Positions 18,701-27,163 of a stretch of 64,000 nucleotides of DNA are shown here, piece after piece. A program made the translations under genes and the position numbers. The notes beneath the pieces are model-generated. The model worked only from the letters and a program-made list of their open reading frames with translations. It ran no database searches and was not told the origin of the DNA. Numbering within the stretch: position 1 is the stretch's first letter; each line of letters starts with the position of its first letter. The stretch covers positions 3,162,001 through 3,226,000 of the forward strand of contig NZ_CP163423.1 in assembly GCF_041429785.1 (NCBI RefSeq), written 5' to 3'. Source of the stretch: Fretibacter rubidus (GTDB lineage: Bacteria > Pseudomonadota > Alphaproteobacteria > Caulobacterales > Maricaulaceae).

Positions 18701-19148
18701 TGATTATCATGGCTATACCGACGCAATTCATCCCACGCAGTGGCGATCGGATTACACTCGTTCAGGGAACGACGAAATTACCGAGGGTTTATCGGTCAAA
18801 AACACTATTCCCAATGTGAGTGGTGTCCTCATGCGCCGCGATACTTTGCTCACGATACTGAACGCGCATTTTGACCATATTAAACAATTCCGTGTCGCCG
18901 GCGATTGGGCGCTCTATGTGCATATGTTGGGGCTTGGGGATATTGCCTTTGTGTCCGATGCGCTAAACCTACATCGTCGTCATGATGACAGCGTCACCCT
19001 GTCTCGTTTTGGCCGTGCAGAGTTAGAGGCGATAAAATCGATGCAAGATTATGTCGCTGCTCATTACGATGTGCCAAAGCCGATGCGCGGTAAAGCGAAA
19101 GCCTATATCGCAGAGCTGTCTGCCCAATTTAGCGTGGACGCGTCATGA
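15747..19148 (+). CDS. Three-domain glycan-synthesis protein (WbsX + GT4 + GT2)
   Basis: 1133 residues from a GTG start preceded by AAAAGGAGG at eight-base spacing. Order: short coiled coil (about 30-60) ending in [17 protein letters not shown]; a WbsX/GH99-like domain (about 112-450) with [33 protein letters not shown] and [15 protein letters not shown]; a GT4-type retaining glycosyltransferase (about 480-840) with [22 protein letters not shown]; and a GT2 inverting transferase (about 855-1090) with [18 protein letters not shown] and DDCSTDNS. Such a protein could add or process several sugars of one polysaccharide at the cytoplasmic membrane. Its stop overlaps wzm by four bases (ATGA), tying it to the export operon. 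Substrates cannot be read from sequence. Confidence 0.9.
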   Translation: [1133 protein letters not shown]

Positions 19149-19954
19149 GCCGAGATAAGCAAAAAGCGACCAAAGGCCAATACCGCGTGATTATCCCGCA
19201 ATTAATTAGGCGTGAAATATCGGAACGTTACCGCGGCTCTGTGCTAGGGATTTTATGGTCGCTGATCACGCCGCTTATCTTGCTTGCGGTTTACACATTT
19301 GTCTTTGGCATATTGTTTGAGGCGCGCTGGGAAGACGCCTTGCCGGGCGCGTCCAATTTGCAATTTGCGATGATATTATTCGCAGGTCTAACCGTGTTTC
19401 AATTATTTGCTGACGTGCTCACCCGCGCGCCGACCTTGATTTTATCGCATAGTAATTATGTCAAAAAAGTCGTCTTTCCGCTGGAGGTTCTCGTGCCGGT
19501 CTCACTGGGCTCGGCGCTGTTTCATGCGATGATTAGCTTTATTATTTTACTGGTGCTGGTTATCACACTCACTGGCCGTATTCCGCTAACCGCGCTTTTA
19601 TTCCCTGTTGTGTTAATCCCCTTTTGTGTGATGATTGTGGGTCTTGCGTGGGGTCTTGCGGCTATTGGGGTTTACTTACGCGATATTGGTCAGATTATCG
19701 GCACGTTCGTTACGGCGATGATGTTCCTCGCCCCTATATTTTACCCGCCGTCTGTCATCCCCGATTGGGCTAGTCCTTATGTGGCGATGAACCCCATTGT
19801 TGTGCCCGTCAACGCGATCCGCGATATTCTTGTTTTTGGCCGTATGCCCGATTGGTCGGCGCTCGGTATTTACAGTGCGGTGTCAGTTATCATGTGTATT
19901 GGCGGATTATATATCTTCCAAAAAACGCGCAAAGGATTTGCCGATGTCCTTTGA
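19145..19954 (+). CDS. wzm: Polysaccharide ABC exporter permease (Wzm type)
   Basis: A 269-residue ABC-2 type permease with about six membrane helices. The cytoplasmic N-terminal motif LIRREISERYRGSVLGILWS is typical of O-antigen, teichoic acid and capsule permeases. It forms the channel half of an ABC exporter that moves lipid-linked glycans across the inner membrane. It overlaps the preceding glycosyltransferase gene by four bases and the ATPase gene by 11 bases, so the three are surely co-translated. Confidence 0.93.
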   Translation: MSRDKQKATKGQYRVIIPQLIRREISERYRGSVLGILWSLITPLILLAVYTFVFGILFEARWEDALPGASNLQFAMILFAGLTVFQLFADVLTRAPTLILSHSNYVKKVVFPLEVLVPVSLGSALFHAMISFIILLVLVITLTGRIPLTALLFPVVLIPFCVMIVGLAWGLAAIGVYLRDIGQIIGTFVTAMMFLAPIFYPPSVIPDWASPYVAMNPIVVPVNAIRDILVFGRMPDWSALGIYSAVSVIMCIGGLYIFQKTRKGFADVL

Positions 19955-21362
19955 TGACACGATTATAAAAACGACGGGCCTGACGAAACATTACCTGATG
20001 TTCAAACGGCCCGAAGACCGCTTAAAGCAAATGATTGTGCCGCGCTTAAAACGGCTCGTGACGAAAACGCCTGATAATTATTACCGCGTTTTTGAAGCAG
20101 TGCGCGACGTTAATTTGGATATTAAGCGCGGGCAGACTGTGGGCATTATTGGCCGCAACGGCTCTGGTAAATCGACAATGTTGCAAATGATATGCGGCAC
20201 TTTGCAACCCACATCGGGTAATCTGTCTGTAGGCGGGCGGATTGCGGCATTACTAGAGCTTGGCGCCGGCTTTGATCCTGATTTTACGGGACGGGAAAAC
20301 GTTTATATGAACGGCGCGATTATTGGCCTGTCTAAGGCCGAGATTGACGCACGCTTTGATACGATTGCTGCCTTTGCCGATATTGGCGATTTCATTGACC
20401 AGCCTGCGAAAACATATAGCTCTGGCATGTATGTGCGTCTGGCTTTTGCGGTGGCGATTAATTCTGATCCTGATATTTTGGTTGTCGACGAGGCGCTATC
20501 CGTCGGGGATGAAGCGTTTCAACGAAAGTGCTTTGCTCGCATTGAAGAGATACAAGCCAAAGGCGCGACGATTTTATTTGTCTCCCATAGCGCCCAATCC
20601 ATTGTGAAGCTTTGTGACCGCGCAGTTTTAATGGACGGCGGGGAAGCGATATTACAAGGCAACCCCAAAGTCGTCGTCGGGCAGTATCAACGCTTGATTA
20701 ATCTGTCAGGCGAAGCCGCCGTGCCCGTGCGCGCGCAGATTAAAGCAATGGATAATGACGCCGTTACAGTGGAAATCGACGCAGTCGATAGCCACAATAA
20801 TGACGGTGATACCGTACCAGATATCAACGCGGCGACAGCCGATATAATGGACCCGTCATGGTTTGATCCAGGCCTTATCTCTCAATCCACCGTGTCTTAT
20901 GAGAGTAAAGGCGCGACAATATCAGGGGCCGAGATATTGAACGCGGCGGGGCAGCGCGTGAACAATCTGGCCGTCGGGCGGCGTTACGCGCTGCATTATG
21001 ATTTACATTTCACAAAGTCACAGAAAAATTTCGTCGTTGGCATGATGATAAAAACCAAAGAAGGCGTAGACCTTGCAGGCAGTCATAACCGCCGCATGAA
21101 AGCGCAAAAGGGCCTGACCGATCCGCGCATTATTGCTTCCGTGAAAGCGGGGGAGACCATTAAAATCAGCTTTGATTTTCGGTGCGTCTTTCGCCCTGGT
21201 CCCTATTTTATGACTTCTGGCGTGATGAGCGCGGGCGAAGTGGATTTTCTGCATAGGCTTGTAGATATGCTCGCCTTTCGCGTGATGGACGGCACTGACC
21301 CGTCTGATTGCGATGCGGGCCTGATTGCTATGGATAGTACGCTGCGCATGAGCCACGACTGA
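19944..21362 (+). CDS. wzt: Polysaccharide ABC exporter ATPase with C-terminal carbohydrate-binding domain (Wzt type)
   Basis: A 472-residue protein. The ABC domain (about 5-250) has Walker A GRNGSGKST (70-78), signature YSSGMYVRLAFAVA, Walker B DILVVDEALSVGDEAF and switch His in FVSHS. The extra C-terminal region (about 330-472) is the beta-sandwich Wzt domain, which in characterised systems recognises the modified end of the O-polysaccharide before export. The ATG at 19944 inside the wzm end is chosen because the preceding residues have no ABC similarity. A tandem 12-bp repeat (ATGGATTGGTGA twice) lies just downstream at about 21390. Confidence 0.93.
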   Translation: MSFDDTIIKTTGLTKHYLMFKRPEDRLKQMIVPRLKRLVTKTPDNYYRVFEAVRDVNLDIKRGQTVGIIGRNGSGKSTMLQMICGTLQPTSGNLSVGGRIAALLELGAGFDPDFTGRENVYMNGAIIGLSKAEIDARFDTIAAFADIGDFIDQPAKTYSSGMYVRLAFAVAINSDPDILVVDEALSVGDEAFQRKCFARIEEIQAKGATILFVSHSAQSIVKLCDRAVLMDGGEAILQGNPKVVVGQYQRLINLSGEAAVPVRAQIKAMDNDAVTVEIDAVDSHNNDGDTVPDINAATADIMDPSWFDPGLISQSTVSYESKGATISGAEILNAAGQRVNNLAVGRRYALHYDLHFTKSQKNFVVGMMIKTKEGVDLAGSHNRRMKAQKGLTDPRIIASVKAGETIKISFDFRCVFRPGPYFMTSGVMSAGEVDFLHRLVDMLAFRVMDGTDPSDCDAGLIAMDSTLRMSHD

Positions 21363-21389
21363 TTAGCGGCAGAATTGATTGGCCCCAGA

Positions 21390-21413
21390 ATGGATTGGTG
21401 AATGGATTGGTGA
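21390..21413. repeat. Short tandem repeat, 2 x 12 bp
   Basis: ATGGATTGGTGA occurs twice in a row in the 122-bp gap between wzt and rfbC. I see no promoter or gene in it. Function unknown. Confidence 0.6.
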
Positions 21414-21484
21414 CGGAATTGACTCACTGCGAGCTAGGGGCATCTTTCGCTTGACCCGATTGGGGGGGCTGACTATCCAAAGCC

Positions 21485-22054
21485 ATGCAATTTAAAGCGC
21501 TCGATATCCCCGATGTTTACCTCATCACGCCGCGACAATTCGGCGATGACCGCGGCTATTTTATGGAAAGCTTTCGCGCCAATGTCTTTGCCGATGCCAC
21601 AGGGGTGACCACGCCTTTTGTGCAAGACAATCAAAGCTATTCTTCGCAAGCCAATACGGTCCGCGGCCTACATTATCAAAGCCCGCCGCATGCCCAAGGC
21701 AAGCTCGTGCGCTGTCCTCAAGGGGCCGTGATGGATGTCGCTGTTGATATTCGCACAGGCTCAAAGACATTCGGACAATGGGTAGGGGCGTTATTGACGG
21801 CGGATAATTGTCATCAGCTTTTCGTGCCAGCGGGATTTTTGCACGGTTTTGCGACGCTCACGCCAGAGACTTATGTGCATTATAAATGCACGGATTATTA
21901 CGCGGCAGAGTGTGACGGCAATGTGGCTTGGAACGATCCAGATTTGGCTATTGATTGGGGCAGGGTCCACGGCTTTGACGCATCCCAAGTCGTTTTATCA
22001 ACCAAAGACGCCCGCGCGCCTTTGATGAAAGACTGGAATAATCCCTTCACATAA
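21485..22054 (+). CDS. rfbC: dTDP-4-dehydrorhamnose 3,5-epimerase
   Basis: A 189-residue cupin-fold epimerase converting dTDP-4-keto-6-deoxyglucose to dTDP-4-keto-L-rhamnose in the cytosol. Recognisable features are FGDDRGYFMESFRANVF, QDNQSYSSQANTVRGLHYQ (with the catalytic His) and LVRCPQGAVMDVAVDIR. Length is normal. It is the first of four dTDP-rhamnose genes, in the order C-B-D-A. Confidence 0.95.
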   Translation: MQFKALDIPDVYLITPRQFGDDRGYFMESFRANVFADATGVTTPFVQDNQSYSSQANTVRGLHYQSPPHAQGKLVRCPQGAVMDVAVDIRTGSKTFGQWVGALLTADNCHQLFVPAGFLHGFATLTPETYVHYKCTDYYAAECDGNVAWNDPDLAIDWGRVHGFDASQVVLSTKDARAPLMKDWNNPFT

Positions 22055-22114
22055 GTCTTTTAAACACGGCCCATGCGCGTTAGTTTGACGGTCAAATAAG
22101 ACAAAGATAATCGC

Positions 22115-23164
22115 ATGAAAATTCTTATCACAGGTGGGGCGGGTTTCATTGGCTCAGCCGTTGTGCGCCAAGCCGTGGCCTTGGGGCATAGCGTCGTGAA
22201 TGTCGATGTTTTGACCTATGCGGCCAATTTGGCCAATGTGAAATCGGTTGATCAAAGCCCGCATTACGCTTTTGCGCAAATTGATATTTGCGACCTTGCG
22301 GCTCTGCGCGCGGTGTTTGATACGCACCAACCGGATGCGGTGATGCACTTGGCCGCCGAAAGCCATGTTGATCGTTCGATTGACGGACCAGGGGCGTTTA
22401 TTCAAACCAATGTCATTGGCACGTTTAATATGTTGCAAGCGGCGCGCGCCTATTGGGACGGCCTGACGGGGACAAAGAAAGACAGCTTTCGCTTTCACCA
22501 TGTCAGCACAGACGAAGTTTACGGCGATCTTTCGCTCGACGACCCCGCCTTTAGCGAAACCACCTCCTATGACCCCAGCTCGCCTTATTCCGCATCCAAA
22601 GCGGCATCTGATCACATCGTTCGGGCTTGGGCGCGCACTTACGGATTTCCCGTGGTGATAACCAATTGTTCTAACAATTACGGGCCGTATCAATTCCCTG
22701 AAAAGCTTATTCCTGTTGTCATTCTAAAGGCGCTACATCGACAGCCTATTCCTGTTTACGGGACAGGCGATAATATTCGCGACTGGCTTTATGTGGATGA
22801 TCATGCAGACGCGCTTTTAACAGTATTATCGCGCGGAAAATTGGGCGAGACTTATAATATTGGCGGTAATAATGAACGCACGAATCTAGAGCTCGTGCAT
22901 ACGATTTGCGCACTGGTGGATGATTACCGAGATGATGGGTTTGACCATAAATCCCTTATTGGATTTGTCGACGACCGTCCGGGTCATGATCGCCGCTATG
23001 CGATTAACGCAGATAAAATTAAAAATGAATTGGGATGGACGCCGTCGGTTGCGTGGAATGACGGATTTAAGGCGACGCTAGATTGGTATTTGAATAATGA
23101 GACTTGGTGGCGACCGCTGGTCAAGGCAGGACAATTTGGTGATCGCATTGGGCTAAAAACATAA
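22115..23164 (+). CDS. rfbB: dTDP-glucose 4,6-dehydratase
   Basis: A 349-residue extended SDR enzyme that makes dTDP-4-keto-6-deoxyglucose. The NAD motif [12 protein letters not shown] starts at residue 6. The substrate/catalytic signatures are [12 protein letters not shown], the [10 protein letters not shown] segment (Thr-Asp-Glu) and [10 protein letters not shown] (Tyr-x-x-x-Lys). [17 protein letters not shown] and the C-terminal [10 protein letters not shown] are diagnostic of RfbB. It overlaps rfbD by one base (TAATG). Confidence 0.97.
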   Translation: MKILITGGAGFIGSAVVRQAVALGHSVVNVDVLTYAANLANVKSVDQSPHYAFAQIDICDLAALRAVFDTHQPDAVMHLAAESHVDRSIDGPGAFIQTNVIGTFNMLQAARAYWDGLTGTKKDSFRFHHVSTDEVYGDLSLDDPAFSETTSYDPSSPYSASKAASDHIVRAWARTYGFPVVITNCSNNYGPYQFPEKLIPVVILKALHRQPIPVYGTGDNIRDWLYVDDHADALLTVLSRGKLGETYNIGGNNERTNLELVHTICALVDDYRDDGFDHKSLIGFVDDRPGHDRRYAINADKIKNELGWTPSVAWNDGFKATLDWYLNNETWWRPLVKAGQFGDRIGLKT

Positions 23165-24033
23165 TGCGTCTCGCGGTTATTGGAAAGACGGGTCAGCTTG
23201 CCAAAGCGATGGCCGCCCGCGCGCCAGATGCGGAATATTATGGCCGTGATGCGCTGGATTTGACTTGGAACACTCACGCGATCGAAAATTTTATCCTTAA
23301 CTTGGATGTTGACGCGGTGATAATCGCAGCGGCCTATACGGCGGTAGATGCGGCGGAGACAGATAGCGATACAGCCTTTGCCGTCAATGCTGTCGCGCCG
23401 GGCATTATCGCCAAAGCTTGCGCTGATAAGAACATCGCGCTTATCCATATCTCCACGGATTATGTGTTTAACGGGCAGGGAACAACACCCTATTCCGTTG
23501 ACGCGCCCACAGATCCACTGGGCGTTTACGGGGCCAGTAAATTACAGGGCGAGCAGGCGGTAACAGCCGCTTATCCCCAAGCTGCCATTGTGCGAACCAG
23601 TTGGGTTTATGACGGCACAGGCGCCAATTTTTTTAATACAATGCTGCGACTAGGCGGCACGCGCGACATGCTTTCTGTGGTGCATGACCAAATTGGCAGA
23701 CCAACGTTTTCCGGCCATCTTGCGCGTGCGGTTCTAGATATGGTGCCAGCCGTGATGCGAGGTGATGTGGGCGGCGTTTTTCATGTGTCAAACACAGGCG
23801 CGCCGATCAGCTGGGCCGATTTTGCGCGCGCAATTTTTGACATTACGGCCCGTCACCGCGACCACAGCGTGACGGTGAATAATATCCCAAGCCGCGATTA
23901 TCCGACCCCTGCGGCCCGTCCTGCCTATTCCGTGCTAGAGACAACCAAATTTGAGTCCCAGTTCGGCGCTTTACCCGATTGGCAGAGCGGGTTAAAAGAC
24001 GCTTATAAAGAGTGGGTGACAGCACGCGCATAG
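23164..24033 (+). CDS. rfbD: dTDP-4-dehydrorhamnose reductase
   Basis: A 289-residue SDR-type reductase completing dTDP-L-rhamnose with NAD(P)H. GKTGQLAKAM forms the dinucleotide loop (residues 6-15). AAYTAVDAAETD, HISTDYVFNGQG and YGASKLQGEQAV (Tyr-x-x-x-Lys) are classic RfbD signatures, with RTSWVYD and QIGRPTFSG downstream. It is translationally coupled to rfbB. Confidence 0.96.
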   Translation: MRLAVIGKTGQLAKAMAARAPDAEYYGRDALDLTWNTHAIENFILNLDVDAVIIAAAYTAVDAAETDSDTAFAVNAVAPGIIAKACADKNIALIHISTDYVFNGQGTTPYSVDAPTDPLGVYGASKLQGEQAVTAAYPQAAIVRTSWVYDGTGANFFNTMLRLGGTRDMLSVVHDQIGRPTFSGHLARAVLDMVPAVMRGDVGGVFHVSNTGAPISWADFARAIFDITARHRDHSVTVNNIPSRDYPTPAARPAYSVLETTKFESQFGALPDWQSGLKDAYKEWVTARA

Positions 24034-24066
24034 GGCGCGATCAAGCCCCGCCAAACGCAGGGACAT

Positions 24067-24948
24067 ATGATGAAACGCAAAGGGATCATCCTCGCAGGGG
24101 GGAGCGGTACACGCCTTCACCCTAGCACTATTTCTGTCTCTAAACAGTTGATGCCTGTCTATGACAAGCCGATGATTTACTACCCGCTTTGCGTCCTGAT
24201 GGAAGCAGGGATGCGCGACATTCTGATTATCACCACGCCCCATGACAAGCCTGCCTTTGAAAACCTGCTCCAAGACGGTACGCGCTGGGGGCTGAATATT
24301 GACTATGCTGTGCAGCCAAGCCCCGATGGTTTGGCCCAGGCGCTAATCATTGCAGAACCCTTTTTGGATGGTGCGCCCAGCGCGCTTATTCTAGGGGATA
24401 ATTTATTTTTTGGCGCGGCTTTTAACAAATCTATTCGCAAAGCCAGTCAGCGCGATAATGGCGCGAGTGTCTTTGGCTACCGCGTGAAAAACCCGTCTGA
24501 TTACGGGGTCGTCGGGTTTGATGACGATATGAATGTAGTCTCTCTGGTCGAAAAGCCCAAAGACCCTGATAGCCAATATGCCGTCACGGGGCTTTATTTT
24601 TACGATAACAAGGCCTCTGACTATGCTAAGCGCCTAACGCCGTCCGCGCGGGGGGAGCTTGAGATCACAGCGCTCAACCAAGTCTATCTGGATCACGGTG
24701 ATTTGCGCGTCGAGATTTTAGGCGACGGAACAACATGGCTCGATACGGGCACGCACAGATCTTTGCTGCAAGCCGCGCAATTTGTCTCTGTGATTGAAGA
24801 ACGCCAAGGCCAACGGATTTGTTGCCCAGAGGTCACCGCCTTTCGCAATGATTGGATTGATCGTGACCAATTAGCGGCGCTGGCTAAACCGCTCAAGAAA
24901 AGCGGTTACGGCGTTTATTTGCAAAAGGTTCTGGACGGCAAAGCCTAG
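24067..24948 (+). CDS. rfbA: Glucose-1-phosphate thymidylyltransferase
   Basis: A 293-residue nucleotidyltransferase that makes dTDP-glucose from dTTP and glucose-1-phosphate, the first step of dTDP-rhamnose synthesis. GIILAGGSGTRLHP near the N terminus is the nucleotide-binding loop. KQLMPVYDKPMIYYPL, ILGDNLFFG (metal Asp) and WLDTGTH are all present. AGGGA precedes two adjacent ATG codons. The end overlaps the convergent WbsX gene by four bases, so no terminator fits between them. Confidence 0.96.
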   Translation: MMKRKGIILAGGSGTRLHPSTISVSKQLMPVYDKPMIYYPLCVLMEAGMRDILIITTPHDKPAFENLLQDGTRWGLNIDYAVQPSPDGLAQALIIAEPFLDGAPSALILGDNLFFGAAFNKSIRKASQRDNGASVFGYRVKNPSDYGVVGFDDDMNVVSLVEKPKDPDSQYAVTGLYFYDNKASDYAKRLTPSARGELEITALNQVYLDHGDLRVEILGDGTTWLDTGTHRSLLQAAQFVSVIEERQGQRICCPEVTAFRNDWIDRDQLAALAKPLKKSGYGVYLQKVLDGKA

Positions 24949-26453
24949 CCTTTGCGAAGCACAACGCGGAAAACCCAAGTTGTGAATTTCTGCCACGGCG
25001 TTTTAGGATGGGCGTGATTAAAACGCCGCCAAATGGCCGTCTTCGCGCCGTGCCAACTGCCCGCACGCCGCATATCGTCCACCACCTCTTTGGTCTTGCC
25101 GATATCGGGCAAGATTTGTTCGCGCGGGGCATGTTCGGGCAGGGCGAGATAAGACAGATCAATAATATCCAGCCAAAAAGGCGGCTCTGACTTTGGCTTT
25201 ATGTCAGCCGCCGCCATCCGCGCGCTCACGTCATTAAGACCCGCTTGCGCGCCCAAATCTTGCCGAGCGGTTTCGCGGTACTGCCATAGACCTTTAACGC
25301 TTTGATCCGTCCAATTAAATGGATGAGCGATGGGCCTGTCCAAAGTCGTGCCTGTCTTAAGGGCCTCAAGATAGTCAAAACCGTAAATATGATCGGGTTC
25401 CAAATGCGCGCCTTCGGCCCATTCATTCCAAGCATTGACAAATATAAATGGGGCCTTGGGATCACCATGTTGTACGGTCCAATCCGACAGCGCCCTGACC
25501 CAATGGGTGAATAATGCGGGGCTTGAGCCAGCAAAAACGGTCGCCGATGTGCCGCGCCGCGCGGTATTATCCCATGACGGAAAACACGACCGAAACAAAG
25601 GGTAGTCTGGTTTGGGCCGTTCCAAGGCATTGGCATAGGCCTCAAAGGCATCAAAGATACGGCCATCAAAATCATTTGCCGCTTTGCGGGCCTCTGGCGG
25701 TTTGGCGCGTGCGCTTTCCTCGGACTTTGCGTCGCGCAGATAATACATACGCGCTGCCACGCCGTGGGGCGGAAATTCTACCGCGCCGTCCATGCCAGAT
25801 TTGCGCGGGTCATTAAAATGTCCAGGCTGGATAAAGGTTTCGGCCCCGACAACCATCGCGTCTTTATGACCACAGGCTTTGGCTTTGGCTTTAATGGCCT
25901 GCACCAATTTTGGTAGCTCTGGGATTTCGTCAGGACGGTAAATCAGAAACAGCGCCTTACCGCCCGCCGTGATATAACGTGGATCGGATAAATAGGGCGT
26001 AAGGTCACGGGCAAATTCATCATACCGGTCAGGATCATAATCTTGCGCAATTAAGACATGGCTTTCTTGCCCGTCCCAACGCCGCGACCAATTTTCATTC
26101 GCCCAACACAGGCAAAAGGGCATATCCAAATCAGGATTGGCGAGCATGAGGTCTGTGGGTTTTTCAAGCACACGCTCGCCGCCAAACCAGTAATAATAAT
26201 GACAAAAGCCGTAAACGCCGTAGCGCTTGGCTAGATCGATTTGTGCGCGTAATGTCGCTAGCTCTGTTTGATTATATGTGTCCAAATAACCGTTATTTTT
26301 GGCGGGTAAATGGGGTTGATAATGCCCGTCAAACAGGGGCTTGGCCGGGACGACATTGCTCCATTCGGTAAAGCCTTCGCCCCACCATTCATTATTATAC
26401 GGCGTTTCGTAAAATTGCGGCAAGTAAAACGCGATGGGCTTAATCAGTGACAT
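24945..26453 (-). CDS. WbsX-type glycosyltransferase/GH99-like protein
   Basis: A 502-residue single-domain relative of the WbsX segment in the protein at 15747: it shares YLPQF, [28 protein letters not shown] and [16 protein letters not shown]. The family (Glyco_tran_WbsX) is found in O-antigen and capsule loci and is thought to transfer or process sugars. The precise reaction is not established. The C-terminal 120 residues are a separate helical extension. It is transcribed toward rfbA and overlaps its 3-prime end. It marks the probable right edge of the polysaccharide locus. Confidence 0.85.
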   Translation of the reverse strand: [502 protein letters not shown]

Positions 26454-26546
26454 AGCCCGCCTTACGGTTTCTGGCCGCGATTATCAATGGGCGGATAGCT
26501 GAAAGTCAGACTCGTTTTTCTGGCCGCATTGGGCTAGCGTGTAAGC

Positions 26547-27161
26547 ATGGGATTTTATCAAAAACACGTGCTGCCCTTTTGCCTCAATAAGGCCTGCGGG
26601 GTGAAACCGATTTCCAAACAGCGCCAAAAGATTGTCCCACTGGCAAGCGGGCGTGTGCTGGAAATTGGGATTGGGTCTGGATTGAACTTGCCCCATTATA
26701 ATGCTGAAAATGTGACAGAAATTATCGGCGTTGACCCTGATGACCACATCTGGAAACGGTCTAAAACAATGCGCGAAGCCTGCCCCATTCCCGTGCGGCG
26801 CATTGGCCTGTCGGGCGAGCAGATTCCGATGGATGATAATACGGTGGACAGTGTCGTGGTGACCTATGCGCTTTGCACAATCCCCGATCCCGTGCGGGCG
26901 TTGCGTGAAATGGCGCGTATCTTAAAGCCGGGTGGGGCGATTTATTTTTCTGAACACGGTATGGCTCCTGATGTTTCTGTTCAAAAATGGCAAGGCCGTA
27001 TCGATCCGCTGTGGAAAAAGCTGGCGGGCGGCTGCCATAGTGGGCGTGATATTCCCGACTTGTTTCAAGCGGCTGGGATTGGATTTGAGCAATTAGAGCA
27101 GATGTATATCCCTGGCCCGAAAGTGCTTTCTTATAATTATTGGGGCATTGCGCGGCCGTAA
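26547..27161 (+). CDS. Class I SAM-dependent methyltransferase
   Basis: 204 residues. Motif I LEIGIGSGLNLPHYN (about residue 38), the acidic loop IGVDPDD, and motifs II/III VVVTYALCTIPDPVRALREM and LKPGGAIYFSEHG mark a small-molecule or lipid methyltransferase of the UbiE/phospholipid N-methyltransferase-like group. The substrate is unknown. It ends two bases before the end of the convergent GST gene, so it is unlikely to belong to that operon. Confidence 0.85.
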   Translation: MGFYQKHVLPFCLNKACGVKPISKQRQKIVPLASGRVLEIGIGSGLNLPHYNAENVTEIIGVDPDDHIWKRSKTMREACPIPVRRIGLSGEQIPMDDNTVDSVVVTYALCTIPDPVRALREMARILKPGGAIYFSEHGMAPDVSVQKWQGRIDPLWKKLAGGCHSGRDIPDLFQAAGIGFEQLEQMYIPGPKVLSYNYWGIARP

Positions 27162-27163
27162 GG

